From contig CANONN010000037.1 in NCBI GenBank assembly GCA_947567625.1, positions 1 to 35,310 on the forward strand: 35,310 bases of DNA, given 5' to 3'. This stretch comes from an uncultured Roseburia sp. (GTDB taxonomy: Bacteria; Bacillota; Clostridia; Lachnospirales; Lachnospiraceae). The notes under the pieces were generated by a model. That model saw only the letters and a list, made by a program, of their open reading frames with translations, was not told where the DNA came from and did not search any database. Position numbers and translations under genes: made by a program. Shown in pieces: positions 1 to 9,065 of the stretch. The stretch's first letter is position 1; each line of letters starts with the position of its first letter.

Positions 1-74
1 TCCTAATGTTCAGGCCGTTTATTCGATTTTCAAAGATCTTAACTAACTGACATTGTTTCACCTGCGTGAATCGG

Positions 75-1451
75 TTATTCTCCACTCATAACATACGCCA
101 TCGCGTCTTTTACCGTCCGCACGCCGACGAGCCTGATCCCCTCGATGGGCTTTAGCATCTCGCGGCATACCTCCGGCAGGAGGCACACGCCAAATCCCAG
201 CTTCTTTGCCTCGAGCACACGCTGCTGCGCCATACTGACTGCCCGCACTTCTCCGCTCAGTCCCACTTCCCCAAAGCAGATGGTTTTCTCGTCGATAGCG
301 ATATCCTTATAGCTGGAAATGACAGAGAGCACGATGCCAAGATCTACTGCCGGCTCATTCATGCGAATACCGCCCGCTATATTGACATAGGCGTCACAGC
401 TTCCAAGAGACAGGCCCAATCGTTTCTCCAGCACCGCCATCAACAGATTGACGCGGTTGAAGTCGGTGCCCGCCGCCGTTCTCCTTGGCATACCGAAATT
501 ACTGTGGCACACCAGCGCCTGAATCTCAATCAGAATCGGGCGCGTGCCCTCCATCGAACAGGCCACCACAGAGCCCGATGCGTTCTTTGGTCTTCCGTTT
601 AACATGTATTCGGAGGGATTTTCGACTTCCTCTAAGCCCGTCTCCCTCATTTCAAAAACACCGATCTCATTGGTAGAGCCAAACCGGTTCTTCACCCCGC
701 GCAAAATACGGTAAGCCACATGGCGGTCGCCCTCAAAATATAAAACCGTGTCAACCATATGCTCTAAGACGCGCGGCCCCGCAACCACGCCCTCTTTCGT
801 CACATGGCCCACAATAAAAACGGCAATCCCCATTCCCTTGGCAATCTGCATCAGGACTGCCGTAGACTCCCGCACCTGTGAGACACTGCCCGGCGCGGAT
901 GTGACATTTTCATTGTACATCGTCTGGATGGAATCGATCACCACAACCTGGGGTTTTTCCCTGTCAATCACGCCTCTGATGGTTTCCAGATTCGTCTCGC
1001 AGAGCAGGCGCAGGGAATCCTCAAAGCTGCCGATGCGCTCCGCACGAATCTTGATCTGCTGTAGGGATTCCTCCCCCGATATGTACAAAACCCGCATCCC
1101 CTGATTGGCGAGCTGCCTGCATACCTGCAACAGCAGCGTCGATTTGCCGATTCCGGGATCACCGCCCACCAGCACCAGGGAACCCGTGACGATTCCGCCG
1201 CCCAACACGCGGTCGAGTTCCTTGATTCTGGTAGCAATCCGCTTTTCCTGAAGCGACTCGATCTTAGAAATCGGCAACACAACGCTCTCTACAGCCGACG
1301 CAGCGCCCGCCCTCGCGCTTCCCTTTTTCTTCTCGACGATTTCCTCCACAAATGTATTCCACTCTCTGCACCCCGGACACTGCCCCATCCACTTCGACGA
1401 CTCAAAGCCGCAGGACTGGCAGAAAAAAACACTGGTCTTTCCTTTCGCCAT
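75..1451 (-). CDS. radA: DNA repair protein RadA
   Basis: RadA is a RecA-like ATPase with a Lon-like C-terminal domain that helps process recombination intermediates and stalled forks in the cytoplasm. The 458-residue product shows an N-terminal C4 zinc finger (CQSC and CPGC, residues 11-28), a Walker A motif GDPGIGKST (98-106), the RadA signature KNRFG (254-258) and the Lon-like domain from about residue 290. Length is normal for the family. The open frame extends 10 codons upstream, but the ATG at 1451 is preceded by AGGGAG at 11 nt while the upstream ATG has no ribosome binding site. clpC-radA proximity is conserved in Firmicutes; here a 136-residue gene and a terminator pair lie between them. 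Identification is secure. Confidence 0.97.
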   Translation of the reverse strand: MAKGKTSVFFCQSCGFESSKWMGQCPGCREWNTFVEEIVEKKKGSARAGAASAVESVVLPISKIESLQEKRIATRIKELDRVLGGGIVTGSLVLVGGDPGIGKSTLLLQVCRQLANQGMRVLYISGEESLQQIKIRAERIGSFEDSLRLLCETNLETIRGVIDREKPQVVVIDSIQTMYNENVTSAPGSVSQVRESTAVLMQIAKGMGIAVFIVGHVTKEGVVAGPRVLEHMVDTVLYFEGDRHVAYRILRGVKNRFGSTNEIGVFEMRETGLEEVENPSEYMLNGRPKNASGSVVACSMEGTRPILIEIQALVCHSNFGMPRRTAAGTDFNRVNLLMAVLEKRLGLSLGSCDAYVNIAGGIRMNEPAVDLGIVLSVISSYKDIAIDEKTICFGEVGLSGEVRAVSMAQQRVLEAKKLGFGVCLLPEVCREMLKPIEGIRLVGVRTVKDAMAYVMSGE

Positions 1452-1630
1452 AATACGATATACTCCCTTCTCTATCGACATGCAACGATATCATCTCTCT
1501 GTCAAAGAAAATCATAGTCTTACGCTCTTTGCGGTGAAAAATATTTCTTTCGACAGAATAAAACAGACACGCTCTAAAAACAGACAAGTTCGTGTCAGCA
1601 AATAAGCGTACTTTGCGATGTATTTCTCCA

Positions 1631-1658
1631 TAAAAAAGAATCACTTCGTGATTCTTTT
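1631..1658 (-). terminator. Hairpin with T6 tail
   Basis: A perfect 11-bp stem (1634-1644 with 1648-1658) closes a 3-nt loop and is followed on the minus strand by six T residues (1637-1632, overlapping the stem base). It lies downstream of the 136-residue gene and behind a first terminator at 1686-1737, so it looks like a second stop before radA. The T-run on the plus strand is shorter. Confidence 0.6.
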
Positions 1659-1683
1659 GACGACACAATTTCCTGTAAAGTAA

Positions 1684-1737
1684 GAAAAAGGCAACAATCT
1701 GAAGCGTTCGTAACATCCTACAGATTGCTGCCTTTTC
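1684..1737 (-). terminator. Intrinsic terminator of the 136-residue gene
   Basis: Arms 1686-1701 and 1721-1736 pair over about 16 bp with one mismatch around a 19-nt loop, and the minus-strand product ends in a T-rich run. It sits about 35 bp after the stop of the gene at 1773-2183. Confidence 0.75.
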
Positions 1738-1772
1738 AAATCATGATCTCATCTTTCGATCTATGAAAAACT

Positions 1773-2183
1773 TTAGCACTTCCTGACCTCTACCGCTACC
1801 GGATGCTCGCCAAGCTCTACACTGACACTCAGCTTGCCCCCCAGATTGGTCTTCATCCTGCCTGCGTTTGCACCGTCAATTATGATATCATACTCCGTAC
1901 CACTCTCCAGCTCTACCGTAATCTGTGCATCCTCCGGCCCCTCTACCAGAAAAGAAATCCCCGTCTCCGTCGCCTGTAGATTGGCAACCGCGGTGCCGGG
2001 CACCGACTCATATACAAACATGCCATTGCGCTCGAGCTTGGTAATCTCCTGAAATGTTTTCACCTTGTACAGGTCCCCCTGATGCTCAAAATTGTCCAGC
2101 TTTGCCTTTGCACCAAGAGAATAATCCCCAAAACTAATGCTACCATCCGCTTCTGAACGAAGTAATTCACTAATAACAGCCAT
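1773..2183 (-). CDS. Conserved 136-residue protein, function unknown
   Basis: Soluble, acidic protein with no signal peptide or membrane segment. It begins MAVISELLRSEADGSISFGD and ends in a beta-rich, Val/Glu-rich half that suggests a small beta-sandwich. From memory, close relatives occur in many Lachnospiraceae and are often labelled 'endosialidase catalytic beta chain'; nothing in this sequence supports an enzymatic role, so I do not adopt that name. The start is firm: AGGAGG lies 5 nt before the ATG. A TATAAT-like -10 is present at 2248-2253 without a clear -35. It has its own terminator, so it is probably monocistronic between clpC and radA. Confidence 0.8.
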   Translation of the reverse strand: MAVISELLRSEADGSISFGDYSLGAKAKLDNFEHQGDLYKVKTFQEITKLERNGMFVYESVPGTAVANLQATETGISFLVEGPEDAQITVELESGTEYDIIIDGANAGRMKTNLGGKLSVSVELGEHPVAVEVRKC

Positions 2184-2260
2184 CTCATCCTCCTGTATCT
2201 CCGCAACATAAGCTTCTGCGGCTATTTTCCGTAAATACTATGGTCTTATTATACAATAAT

Positions 2261-2281
2261 TACAAACACTTTTCCAGTGTT
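2261..2281 (-). terminator. Weak hairpin after clpC
   Basis: A 6-bp stem (AACACT at 2265-2270 with AGTGTT at 2276-2281) lies 18 bp past the clpC stop and is followed by a T/A-rich run with interruptions. It may be a weak terminator for the glucosaminidase-cohesin-clpC unit. The -10 of the next gene begins just beyond it. Confidence 0.4.
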
Positions 2282-2298
2282 ATTAGCACAATTTACAA

Positions 2299-4755
2299 TT
2301 ATTTCACTTTTTCAATCACAAGCTGATTCTTTTTCGTCGTCACTACCCATTCAGTACCGGAAACAGCGGTTCCCTCCAAAATCTGCTCCGCCAGCTTATC
2401 TTCAATCTCCTCCTGCATCTTGCGCCGTAGCGGCCTCGCACCGTACTTGGGATCATACGCTTTTTCTACTATATAATTCTTTGCGCCATCCCGCAAGGTC
2501 AGTGTGATATTCAACTGCTTTTGACAGCGCTCCGCCAGCTCTTTTCCCATGATCGAAACGATCTGCTTCATATCCTCCCGGTTTAGCGAGCGGAATACGA
2601 TGGTCTCGTCGATTCGGTTCAAAAACTCCGGCTTGAAAATGCGCTTTACCTCTTCCATCACACCGCTTTTCATGCGCTCATAATCCTGCTTTTCATTATC
2701 GCCGGAAGCAAAACCCAGTTTTTTGGGTTCCACAATCGCCTGTGCGCCTGCATTCGACGTCATGATGATGATGGTATTTTTAAAGTCTACGCGTCTGCCC
2801 TGGGAATCTGTAATGTGTCCGTCATCGAGTACCTGAAGCAAGATATTAAATACATCGGGATGCGCCTTTTCAATCTCGTCAAAAAGGATAACCGAATACG
2901 GATTTCTGCGAACCTTCTCGCTGAGCTGCCCGCCATCCTCATGACCCACATATCCCGGCGGCGAACCGATCATTTTAGAAACGCTGTGTTTCTCCATATA
3001 CTCGGACATATCGACGCGAATCATCGCCTGCTCACTGCCAAAAACCGCCTCGGTCAATGCCTTGGAGATCTCGGTCTTTCCCACGCCTGTCGGCCCCAAA
3101 AACAAAAATGATCCGATCGGCCGTCTCGGGTCCTTTAAGCCCACGCGCCCTCTTCTCACAGCTTTGGAAACCGCAGTCACCGCATCCTCCTGCCCCACCA
3201 CACGCTTGTGCAGAGAGGACTCTAAACGCCGCAGGCGCGCCGATTCCCCCTCCGCCAGTCTCTTCACGGGAATCTTCGTCCAATCGGAGACAATCTCCGC
3301 GATCTCGTCCTCCGTCACCTTAATATTTTTTCTGGAATTTTCTTTCTTTGCCTTATCCGCAATCTTTTCCAGCCTCTGCTCTAACGCCTGTTTCTCCTCC
3401 TTTGCAGCCTTTGCAGCCAGAATATTGCCTGCCTTTAAAGCAGCCTCGAGCGCCGCCACCTGCTCGCTTATCTGCCCGCGCAGCCGTGCATAATCCTCCA
3501 CATGCACATCGGCTTTCAAACGCGCCTTCGCCGACGCCTCGTCCATCAAATCGATCGCCTTATCCGGCAAAAATCTGTCATTGATATAGCGGGCAGCCAG
3601 ATGAACCGCAGCTTCCACCGCATCATCGGTAACCACCACCTGGTGGTGTGATTCATACTGATAGCGCAGTCCTTTTAAGATTTCCACTGCCTGCTCCTCC
3701 GTGGGCTCCTCCACCGTCACAGGCTGGAAACGGCGCTCTAACGCTGCATCCTTCTCGATATGCTTGCGGTATTCCTCGATCGTCGTAGCTCCGATTACCT
3801 GAATTTCCCCACGCGCCAATGCCGGTTTTAAAATATTCGCCGCATCGATGGCTCCCTCTGCTCCCCCTGCTCCGATAATGGTATGGAGCTCATCAATAAA
3901 CAACAGGACATTGCCGGCGCGCCGGACCTCCTGCAGCACCCGCTTGATGCGCTCCTCAAACTCTCCGCGGTACTTAGAACCCGCCACAAGCCCCGACACA
4001 TCCAGCGATACGACGCGCTTGCCCAGCACCGTATCCGGCGCCATGCCGCTGACGATGCGTTCTGCAATGCCTTCCACGATAGCGGTTTTACCGACCCCCG
4101 GCTCGCCGATCAGACAAGGGTTATTCTTGGTTCTGCGGCTCAGGATTTGAATCACGCGATTGATCTCTTCTGTTCTGCCAATCACAGGGTCTAGGGCCCC
4201 CTCCGCCGCCAAATCCGTCAAATCTCTGGAAAACTGATCTAACACCGGCGTACCGTCCTGGCTTTTTTGCCTGCCTGGCCTGCCATTCACAAACTCTTCT
4301 TTATAAAGATTGGCGTCCTCCCCCATCGCAATTAAAGTATCGACATACAATTTTTGAATATTGATGGCAAGTGTATTTAACAATCTGGAAGCGACGCAGT
4401 CCGCCTCTTTTAACATTGCAAGCAATATATGCTCCGTTCCGATCTTGTCTGCCGAAAAGCGCCTTGCCTCCTTGCCTGCATTGGCAAGCACCCGCCCGGC
4501 GCGGGGCGAATAGACGGCTTTCTCCTCGGTCAGCAGGTCGGCAGGCGGCGCGATGAGCTCCTCGATCAACTGTATAATTTTTGCCAGCTCCACATTGTTA
4601 TCCTTTAACACCAGCGAAGCGACGCCTGTTCCCTCTTTCAGTAATCCAATCAACAGATGCTCCGTGCCAATGTACTGATGACGCATGGATTTCGACATCC
4701 TGGCAGCGATATCGATCGCTTTTTTGGCCTTTGCCGTATATATTGTCTGCATCAT
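2299..4755 (-). CDS. clpC: ATP-dependent Clp protease ATPase subunit ClpC
   Basis: Class I Clp/Hsp100 unfoldase that feeds substrates to ClpP. The 818-residue protein shows two N-terminal Clp_N repeats (about 5-150), the first AAA+ module with Walker A GEPGVGKT (217-224) and FIDELH (286-291), a coiled middle domain (about 415-475), the second module with GPTGVGKT (554-561) and FDEIEK, and an LGF tripeptide near residue 680 in the position of the ClpP-docking loop. AGGGAG precedes two adjacent ATGs (4755 and 4752); the second has the better spacing. It lies 32 nt after the cohesin-like gene and seems to share its promoter. The usual ctsR-mcsA-mcsB partners are not in the window, and I see no CtsR-type operator upstream. 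Confidence 0.97.
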   Translation of the reverse strand: MMQTIYTAKAKKAIDIAARMSKSMRHQYIGTEHLLIGLLKEGTGVASLVLKDNNVELAKIIQLIEELIAPPADLLTEEKAVYSPRAGRVLANAGKEARRFSADKIGTEHILLAMLKEADCVASRLLNTLAINIQKLYVDTLIAMGEDANLYKEEFVNGRPGRQKSQDGTPVLDQFSRDLTDLAAEGALDPVIGRTEEINRVIQILSRRTKNNPCLIGEPGVGKTAIVEGIAERIVSGMAPDTVLGKRVVSLDVSGLVAGSKYRGEFEERIKRVLQEVRRAGNVLLFIDELHTIIGAGGAEGAIDAANILKPALARGEIQVIGATTIEEYRKHIEKDAALERRFQPVTVEEPTEEQAVEILKGLRYQYESHHQVVVTDDAVEAAVHLAARYINDRFLPDKAIDLMDEASAKARLKADVHVEDYARLRGQISEQVAALEAALKAGNILAAKAAKEEKQALEQRLEKIADKAKKENSRKNIKVTEDEIAEIVSDWTKIPVKRLAEGESARLRRLESSLHKRVVGQEDAVTAVSKAVRRGRVGLKDPRRPIGSFLFLGPTGVGKTEISKALTEAVFGSEQAMIRVDMSEYMEKHSVSKMIGSPPGYVGHEDGGQLSEKVRRNPYSVILFDEIEKAHPDVFNILLQVLDDGHITDSQGRRVDFKNTIIIMTSNAGAQAIVEPKKLGFASGDNEKQDYERMKSGVMEEVKRIFKPEFLNRIDETIVFRSLNREDMKQIVSIMGKELAERCQKQLNITLTLRDGAKNYIVEKAYDPKYGARPLRRKMQEEIEDKLAEQILEGTAVSGTEWVVTTKKNQLVIEKVK

Positions 4756-4787
4756 TGTCTCCCTTCAAATTCCAACATTTCGTTTCC

Positions 4788-6272
4788 TTACATATCATTA
4801 AAGTCTATAAAATCTGTATCTGCTTCCTCTCTGTTTCCCTCTTTGTCGGCTGCGCCGGCCTTGGGTACCGCTTCTGAAGGCATTTGTTCCGACTGTCTGC
4901 GCCGTTTCCTGCGCGGTGTCCTCTCCTCCAGATCGTCGGAAAACCACTCGCGTCTGGCCTGTTCTCTTCTCTGCTCCGGTGTCAGTTCTTGTTCTTCCTG
5001 CCTTGGTGCACGCGCCCTTTTTGACACACCGGTCTGGCTGTCTCCCGCAAGCGGTTCACGCTCCGTCTGCCTTCGCGGCCTCATTTTTCCGCGGCGGGTT
5101 TCTATCTCGTCATTATCGTCCTCTTTCTGATAAATGCGCAGCAGCAGATTGATAATGATCATCACCAAAATGACGGTCACAAACAGAAATATGATAATCA
5201 TGATCAGACGCGAACGCCTCAGCTTTTCATACAGCTCAGAAATCGTGTTGTATTCTTTTTGCATATATTCCATGTTGGCGGTAAGCAGCTCTACATCCAC
5301 CTCCTCCGTCTCGGTTTCCTCCGTTGGAGGCGTCTGCGTCTCCGCTGCCGTGGGATCGGATTCCTGCGGCAGTATCGTCTCGGTCTCGCTATCTGGCGCT
5401 TGGGATTCATTTGCTTCCGCTGCCGCCTCAGACTCGGCAGGCGGCTCGGTTTCGGCAGGCGCTCCCTCTGCCTCTCTGGTAACCTGCACGGTATAAGTCG
5501 CCGTCACACCGTTCTCCGCCCGCACCACAATACTGACATTATTGACGCCGACAGACAAATTTTCATTGCCGCTGACCGATTCCACCACGGCCTTTTCATT
5601 CACCGGCGTCGCCGTCACGGCAAGGCTGGTAACGCTGTTGGGAACCGTCGCCGTATATTTTGTCACGGGCCCCGAAAAAGCCGGTGACAGCGTGCCTGCC
5701 GACAACACCAGCGATTGCAGTGAATTATCCGCAGAAAGCTTCTTTTCCTCCGTGGTCGTCGTCTGCACCGGAACCGTTGGCTGCTCATCCGGCTTGGGCT
5801 TTTGGGGCGTTGTCTGTATCGTATTATTGTCAACCGGCTGTTCTGCCGCCGCATTATTTACCGTCACCGAGGCGCTGCTCTTAGCCATCGAATCCAATTC
5901 CTCGTTGGTGTCAAAGACAACACCGTCCGAACCGCTGACGGCAATCGACGACTTGCCGGCGGCAATGGCTTTTAGCGTCACCGTAAAACTGTCCGACGTC
6001 GCTGTCACACTGTTTCCGCCTCCGCCGTATGTCGCGGAACAGTTCACAAACTCTAAGATGGCTGCGTCAAACGATACGGTCATGGTGGAAACCGTCTTTT
6101 CCCCTGCCGGCCCCTGCGCTTTCACCGTGACTTTTACCTTATCACCGATGTTCACACTTGAACTGGAGACGGACACAACCGTGCTCCCGCTTGCCGCCAA
6201 GGCACTGTGCTCCGTCCGGCCAAACAAAATGACCGTCACCAGTATGATCCATAATAAACCTTTTTTCTTCAT
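4788..6272 (-). CDS. Membrane-anchored cohesin-like surface protein
   Basis: Predicted surface scaffold of 494 residues. In order: signal peptide (1-27), a cohesin-like beta-sandwich (about 28-140), a Thr/Pro linker, a cadherin-like beta-sandwich domain (about 185-267), a long Glu/Pro/Thr-rich stalk (270-326), one transmembrane helix (about 355-378) and a charged cytoplasmic tail rich in Arg and Glu. The layout places the cohesin-like domain outside and a highly charged tail inside. The preceding gene in the operon encodes a glucosaminidase with a C-terminal dockerin, the natural partner of a cohesin. The start is ATG at 6272 (GAGG then 6 nt); the longer open frame to 6314 has no ribosome binding site. 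The cohesin assignment is by fold pattern and context, not by search. Confidence 0.85.
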   Translation of the reverse strand: MKKKGLLWIILVTVILFGRTEHSALAASGSTVVSVSSSSVNIGDKVKVTVKAQGPAGEKTVSTMTVSFDAAILEFVNCSATYGGGGNSVTATSDSFTVTLKAIAAGKSSIAVSGSDGVVFDTNEELDSMAKSSASVTVNNAAAEQPVDNNTIQTTPQKPKPDEQPTVPVQTTTTEEKKLSADNSLQSLVLSAGTLSPAFSGPVTKYTATVPNSVTSLAVTATPVNEKAVVESVSGNENLSVGVNNVSIVVRAENGVTATYTVQVTREAEGAPAETEPPAESEAAAEANESQAPDSETETILPQESDPTAAETQTPPTEETETEEVDVELLTANMEYMQKEYNTISELYEKLRRSRLIMIIIFLFVTVILVMIIINLLLRIYQKEDDNDEIETRRGKMRPRRQTEREPLAGDSQTGVSKRARAPRQEEQELTPEQRREQARREWFSDDLEERTPRRKRRRQSEQMPSEAVPKAGAADKEGNREEADTDFIDFNDM

Positions 6273-6320
6273 CGTAATCCTCATTTCTTTGTTATCAGGC
6301 CACAGACCGGTCATCTTTTT

Positions 6321-8111
6321 CTATCCGCCGATTGTGGCTATTCCCAGTATATGCTTTTGCAGCAAAACTAAATCCTTGTTGGTAATTTTTCCGTCGCCGC
6401 TGATATCGGCAGCCACTGCCGCGTTTCCCTCCAAAGCGCTGATACCCAAAATATGTTTCTGCATCAGCACAAAATCTTTATTGGAGATTTTTCCGTCACC
6501 GTTCAAATCTCCAAGCGCAATAGGACCGTTGTTCTCACTGTCGGACGGCGTCTGGCTGCCCACCGTCCCCTCGGCGGCGCGTGCAATCGCAATCGTATAT
6601 TCCCGCACGGCGCCATTTTGAGCCGTACAGGTAACGACGATCGTGTTGTCCCCATAGTTTAAGTTATATTTGCCCGTCCCGTTTAGCGTGGACTTGGGCG
6701 CGACAGCTTTGGCCTCCACCTCCACCGATGCCACGTCTTTTGGCACCACCAGAGAGTAGGACGTGCCCGCGCCGGTAAATACCGGCGTCAACTGATATCC
6801 TCGGACGGAAAGTGACGACAGATAATTGTTGGGACTGCCGTTATCGGAAAATGTCACCGGTTCCGGCGGCATATTTTTATAGACGGGTATCCGAAAAACA
6901 AATGCCTGGTTTTTATTGCTGTAAGCCTTTCCCATACTGCTGCCTTCGCTGATGGCAGCCATCACATTCGTCATATACTGATGCGCGTACAAATTTTTGC
7001 TATTCACCACATTAAACTTCTCAAAATAAATCGTATTCTGGCCGCGCTTAATATAGTTCTCCGCCACAACTGCCGATCCGCCTGCAATTGAACCATAGAT
7101 AGAGTTCCATCCGTTCTTCTTTGCCGTGATCAGGCCGTTTACCGTTGTGGAGGCCGTGGAGGTCGGGAACGCCCCGACATTAAAATAATTATAATATCCC
7201 TCGTATCCCTGATAAGTGCCCGATATCAAAGGCCCCGTGCCCTTCACTCCCTGTTCCTGCCTGCAACGGGAAGCAAGATGATAGGGACTGACCGCCAGCA
7301 TTTTTCCGATCTTGGTAAACGTCGCGGCATAGCTTCTCTTTTTTCCGTCGGTATCTTGATACTTGCCGGACATAAATGTATTTTTCAATATGGCGTTTAC
7401 GCCCTCTTTTGTCTGATAATCCGCGTACTCCAACGTCTCAAACTGAAAGATCATATCCTGCGTCAGAAAATTGCGCGGGTCGAGGCAGTACGCGATAAAC
7501 TCCGGCGATGCACACACCCACCCCTCGCCGTCATATCCGTACCAGCGGTTGGTGTTCCAGTCATAGGCCGCAGCATCTGTCGACTTTCTGGCATCGTTGG
7601 CCGCACTCTGCACCAGATTCCGGCCCGGGACACTCTCTTTGGCCACCACATCGGCCCATTCTAAGCCGGTATCTACCGCCACAAACTGCCAGGCAGGATA
7701 CATCTGATGCAGTCCTAGTAGCGCCTCACAGTAACTCTCGGGAAAACCTCCCGCCATAAGCGACTGCACATAGGCATCCGTCTCGCCGCCTGCACTCTGG
7801 GTATCCTTGTTGATAAAATCCGCACGCATATAGCCGACCGCCTCGCCCGCGGCGTCAATATAGGAAATCTGATACCAGACGTAACCGTCGGAACCTGTGG
7901 TTTCCCCTATGATCGTAACAGCGGCGCCGCCTGCAAGCGTCGCCGTCACCTCGCCGTCCACCGGAGCCTTGCGCACGCGCACACTGCTCCCGTTCACCGT
8001 CGCCGCCGTACCCTCCGCGCGCACCGGTACAGCCCAAAAAAACAGCGCAATCAACAGAAAACCGATCGCAGATATATATTTTATCGTTTTATCGTAAGCA
8101 CATTTGTACAT
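6321..8111 (-). CDS. Secreted beta-N-acetylglucosaminidase with SH3 and dockerin domains
   Basis: Predicted peptidoglycan hydrolase of 596 residues cutting next to N-acetylglucosamine. Domains in order: signal peptide (1-32), bacterial SH3 domain (about 36-102), LytD/GH73-like catalytic domain (about 115-400) with the likely catalytic Glu286 in SRCRQEQG, a cadherin-like beta-sandwich (about 428-511) and a type I dockerin (532-596). The dockerin has two complete calcium loops, D535-N537-D539-S543-D546 and D569-S571-D573-T577-D580, each followed by an MQKHILG or LQKHILG helix. AGGA lies 7 nt before the ATG. It is first in the unit read from 8155-8183, with the cohesin-like protein next. The dockerin probably docks the enzyme on that protein. 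Confidence 0.93.
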   Translation of the reverse strand: MYKCAYDKTIKYISAIGFLLIALFFWAVPVRAEGTAATVNGSSVRVRKAPVDGEVTATLAGGAAVTIIGETTGSDGYVWYQISYIDAAGEAVGYMRADFINKDTQSAGGETDAYVQSLMAGGFPESYCEALLGLHQMYPAWQFVAVDTGLEWADVVAKESVPGRNLVQSAANDARKSTDAAAYDWNTNRWYGYDGEGWVCASPEFIAYCLDPRNFLTQDMIFQFETLEYADYQTKEGVNAILKNTFMSGKYQDTDGKKRSYAATFTKIGKMLAVSPYHLASRCRQEQGVKGTGPLISGTYQGYEGYYNYFNVGAFPTSTASTTVNGLITAKKNGWNSIYGSIAGGSAVVAENYIKRGQNTIYFEKFNVVNSKNLYAHQYMTNVMAAISEGSSMGKAYSNKNQAFVFRIPVYKNMPPEPVTFSDNGSPNNYLSSLSVRGYQLTPVFTGAGTSYSLVVPKDVASVEVEAKAVAPKSTLNGTGKYNLNYGDNTIVVTCTAQNGAVREYTIAIARAAEGTVGSQTPSDSENNGPIALGDLNGDGKISNKDFVLMQKHILGISALEGNAAVAADISGDGKITNKDLVLLQKHILGIATIGG

Positions 8112-8154
8112 TGGAATTCCTTATCTCATGTTGATTCTAAAATAATGCAGTCTC

Positions 8155-8183
8155 ATTATATGAAATAATGCGGTATTATGCAA
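8155..8183 (-). promoter_or_regulatory. Promoter of glucosaminidase-cohesin-clpC unit
   Basis: On the minus strand TTGCAT (8178-8183) and TATAAT (8155-8160) are separated by 17 nt, about 43 nt before the glucosaminidase start. No CtsR or CIRCE-type operator is visible beside it. Confidence 0.7.
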
Positions 8184-8286
8184 GAGATTTTATAGAACCA
8201 TATTTAGCATATCTGAAAAAGGGTTACAATTTGTGCCTACATAAAGTAAAAATCTTATGAAACCTGGCATAAGCGTGAAATGTAAC

Positions 8287-8319
8287 AAAAAAGAAACCGA
8301 TTTTCATCTAACCGGTTTC
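8287..8319 (-). terminator. Terminator of the ATPase/STAS cassette
   Basis: A 7-bp GAAACCG/CGGTTTC stem (8293-8299 with 8313-8319) is followed on the minus strand by six T residues (8292-8287). It lies directly after the stop of the gene at 8325-8762 and closes the three-gene cassette. Confidence 0.85.
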
Positions 8320-8324
8320 CTTGC

Positions 8325-8762
8325 CTATCTTACATATTGATTGTTCAATGTTTTATATAATTCCGTCATCAAATTATGTAATTCTTCCATAAAACATGTC
8401 TGCTCTTCACCCACAAATGTTTCACCAACTCCCGCAATAAGAAAGTCTTCCATATTTTGCGCCGCCTCTTTTAATTTAGCAAAATACTTTTCATCATTGT
8501 ATTTATAAAAGAGAGAATCATTTTGAAGATCTTTCATTTCCTGAATCATATCTTCGTATCCTACCAATCTGCCATTATAATTTAAGGAAATTCTTTTTCT
8601 GGCTTTTGGTATCTTAGCGATTAAATGTTCCCTATATATCTCATTAAAATAATATGAATTTAAATTTACTTTATTAATATTTCTGTTTACTACTACATCT
8701 CCAACCGCTGTCGCAACTGATATCACGAGAGCAATCACTGCGATAATATCCGAACTATTCAT
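8325..8762 (-). CDS. One-helix membrane protein, third gene of ATPase/STAS cassette
   Basis: I do not recognise a named family. The 145-residue product has one N-terminal hydrophobic helix (about 5-25, IIAVIALVISVATAVGDVVV) followed by a charged, helical soluble part of about 115 residues rich in Lys, Glu and Tyr. It is therefore probably anchored in the membrane with most of its mass in the cytoplasm. It lies 18 nt after the STAS-like gene, in the same orientation and with the same AT-rich base use. By analogy with switch-and-effector modules it could be the output component of the cassette; that role is inference. AGGA lies 9 nt before the ATG. Confidence 0.75.
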   Translation of the reverse strand: MNSSDIIAVIALVISVATAVGDVVVNRNINKVNLNSYYFNEIYREHLIAKIPKARKRISLNYNGRLVGYEDMIQEMKDLQNDSLFYKYNDEKYFAKLKEAAQNMEDFLIAGVGETFVGEEQTCFMEELHNLMTELYKTLNNQYVR

Positions 8763-8780
8763 TCTTAATTTCCTTCTCGA

Positions 8781-9065
8781 TCAATTAAGGTTATCTATTA
8801 TTATCTGCTTTATATTAGGAATTGAGGATAAAACAGTCATTCTCTCATCTATACCAGAGATACCAATGCTATTGACGATCTCCTCAAAAAAACCTTGAAT
8901 AAATGAAGAACCGATCAGATCAACCCTTTCGGGAATAACAATTGTTATGTTCTTGTCAAAGTCTATCGTTTTGCCAATCTGTTCATCATACATATCCTTT
9001 CCCAGATCAAATCCAGACAATTTGGTAAGTGCCTTATCGAAATCTAATTCAAACCTGTTTACCAT
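8781..9065 (-). CDS. STAS-like (DUF4325-type) small protein
   Basis: The 94-residue product fits the STAS-like DUF4325 pattern: a central strand (DKNITIVIPERVDLIGSSF, about 38-56), then a helix (IQGFFEEIVNSIG) and a final strand-helix. Proteins of this fold often act as partners of GHKL ATPases in partner-switching circuits. The GSSF segment sits where anti-sigma antagonists carry their phosphorylated Ser, so Ser53 or Ser54 may be a phospho-acceptor (inference). Its start lies inside the 3' end of the ATPase gene (17-nt overlap), which implies translational coupling. An AAGGAAG site precedes the ATG. Confidence 0.75.
   Translation of the reverse strand: MVNRFELDFDKALTKLSGFDLGKDMYDEQIGKTIDFDKNITIVIPERVDLIGSSFIQGFFEEIVNSIGISGIDERMTVLSSIPNIKQIIIDNLN

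Larger units (their letters stand above)
1452..1772. other. Gene-free stretch with stacked hairpins before radA
   Basis: This 321-bp stretch separates radA from the 136-residue gene. It holds two terminator-like hairpins (1634-1658 and 1686-1737). It also holds an imperfectly explained inverted pair, cgaacttgtct-flanked GACACG/CGTGTC (about 1572-1602), that could form a long-loop stem in the radA 5' region. Short open frames cross it in the radA direction, but none has a ribosome binding site and none resembles a protein. The radA promoter should lie here; I could not pick a convincing -35/-10 pair. Confidence 0.5.

Noticed and set aside
1-74. Feature at the left edge
   Set aside because: Downstream of radA I see no gene, hairpin with a T-run or repeat in these 74 bases.
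1402-1716. 104-residue frame overlapping the radA start
   Set aside because: It spans two terminator hairpins and runs into radA in another frame; no ribosome binding site and no family resemblance.
3062-3493. 143-residue plus-strand frame and its neighbours across clpC
   Set aside because: Shadows of clpC codons; no start signals or protein-like features.
5542-6621. 359-residue open frame on the plus strand
   Set aside because: It lies opposite the cohesin-like gene and the dockerin end, whose Ser/Thr/Val-rich codons keep the opposite strand open; it has low-complexity sequence and no ribosome binding site.
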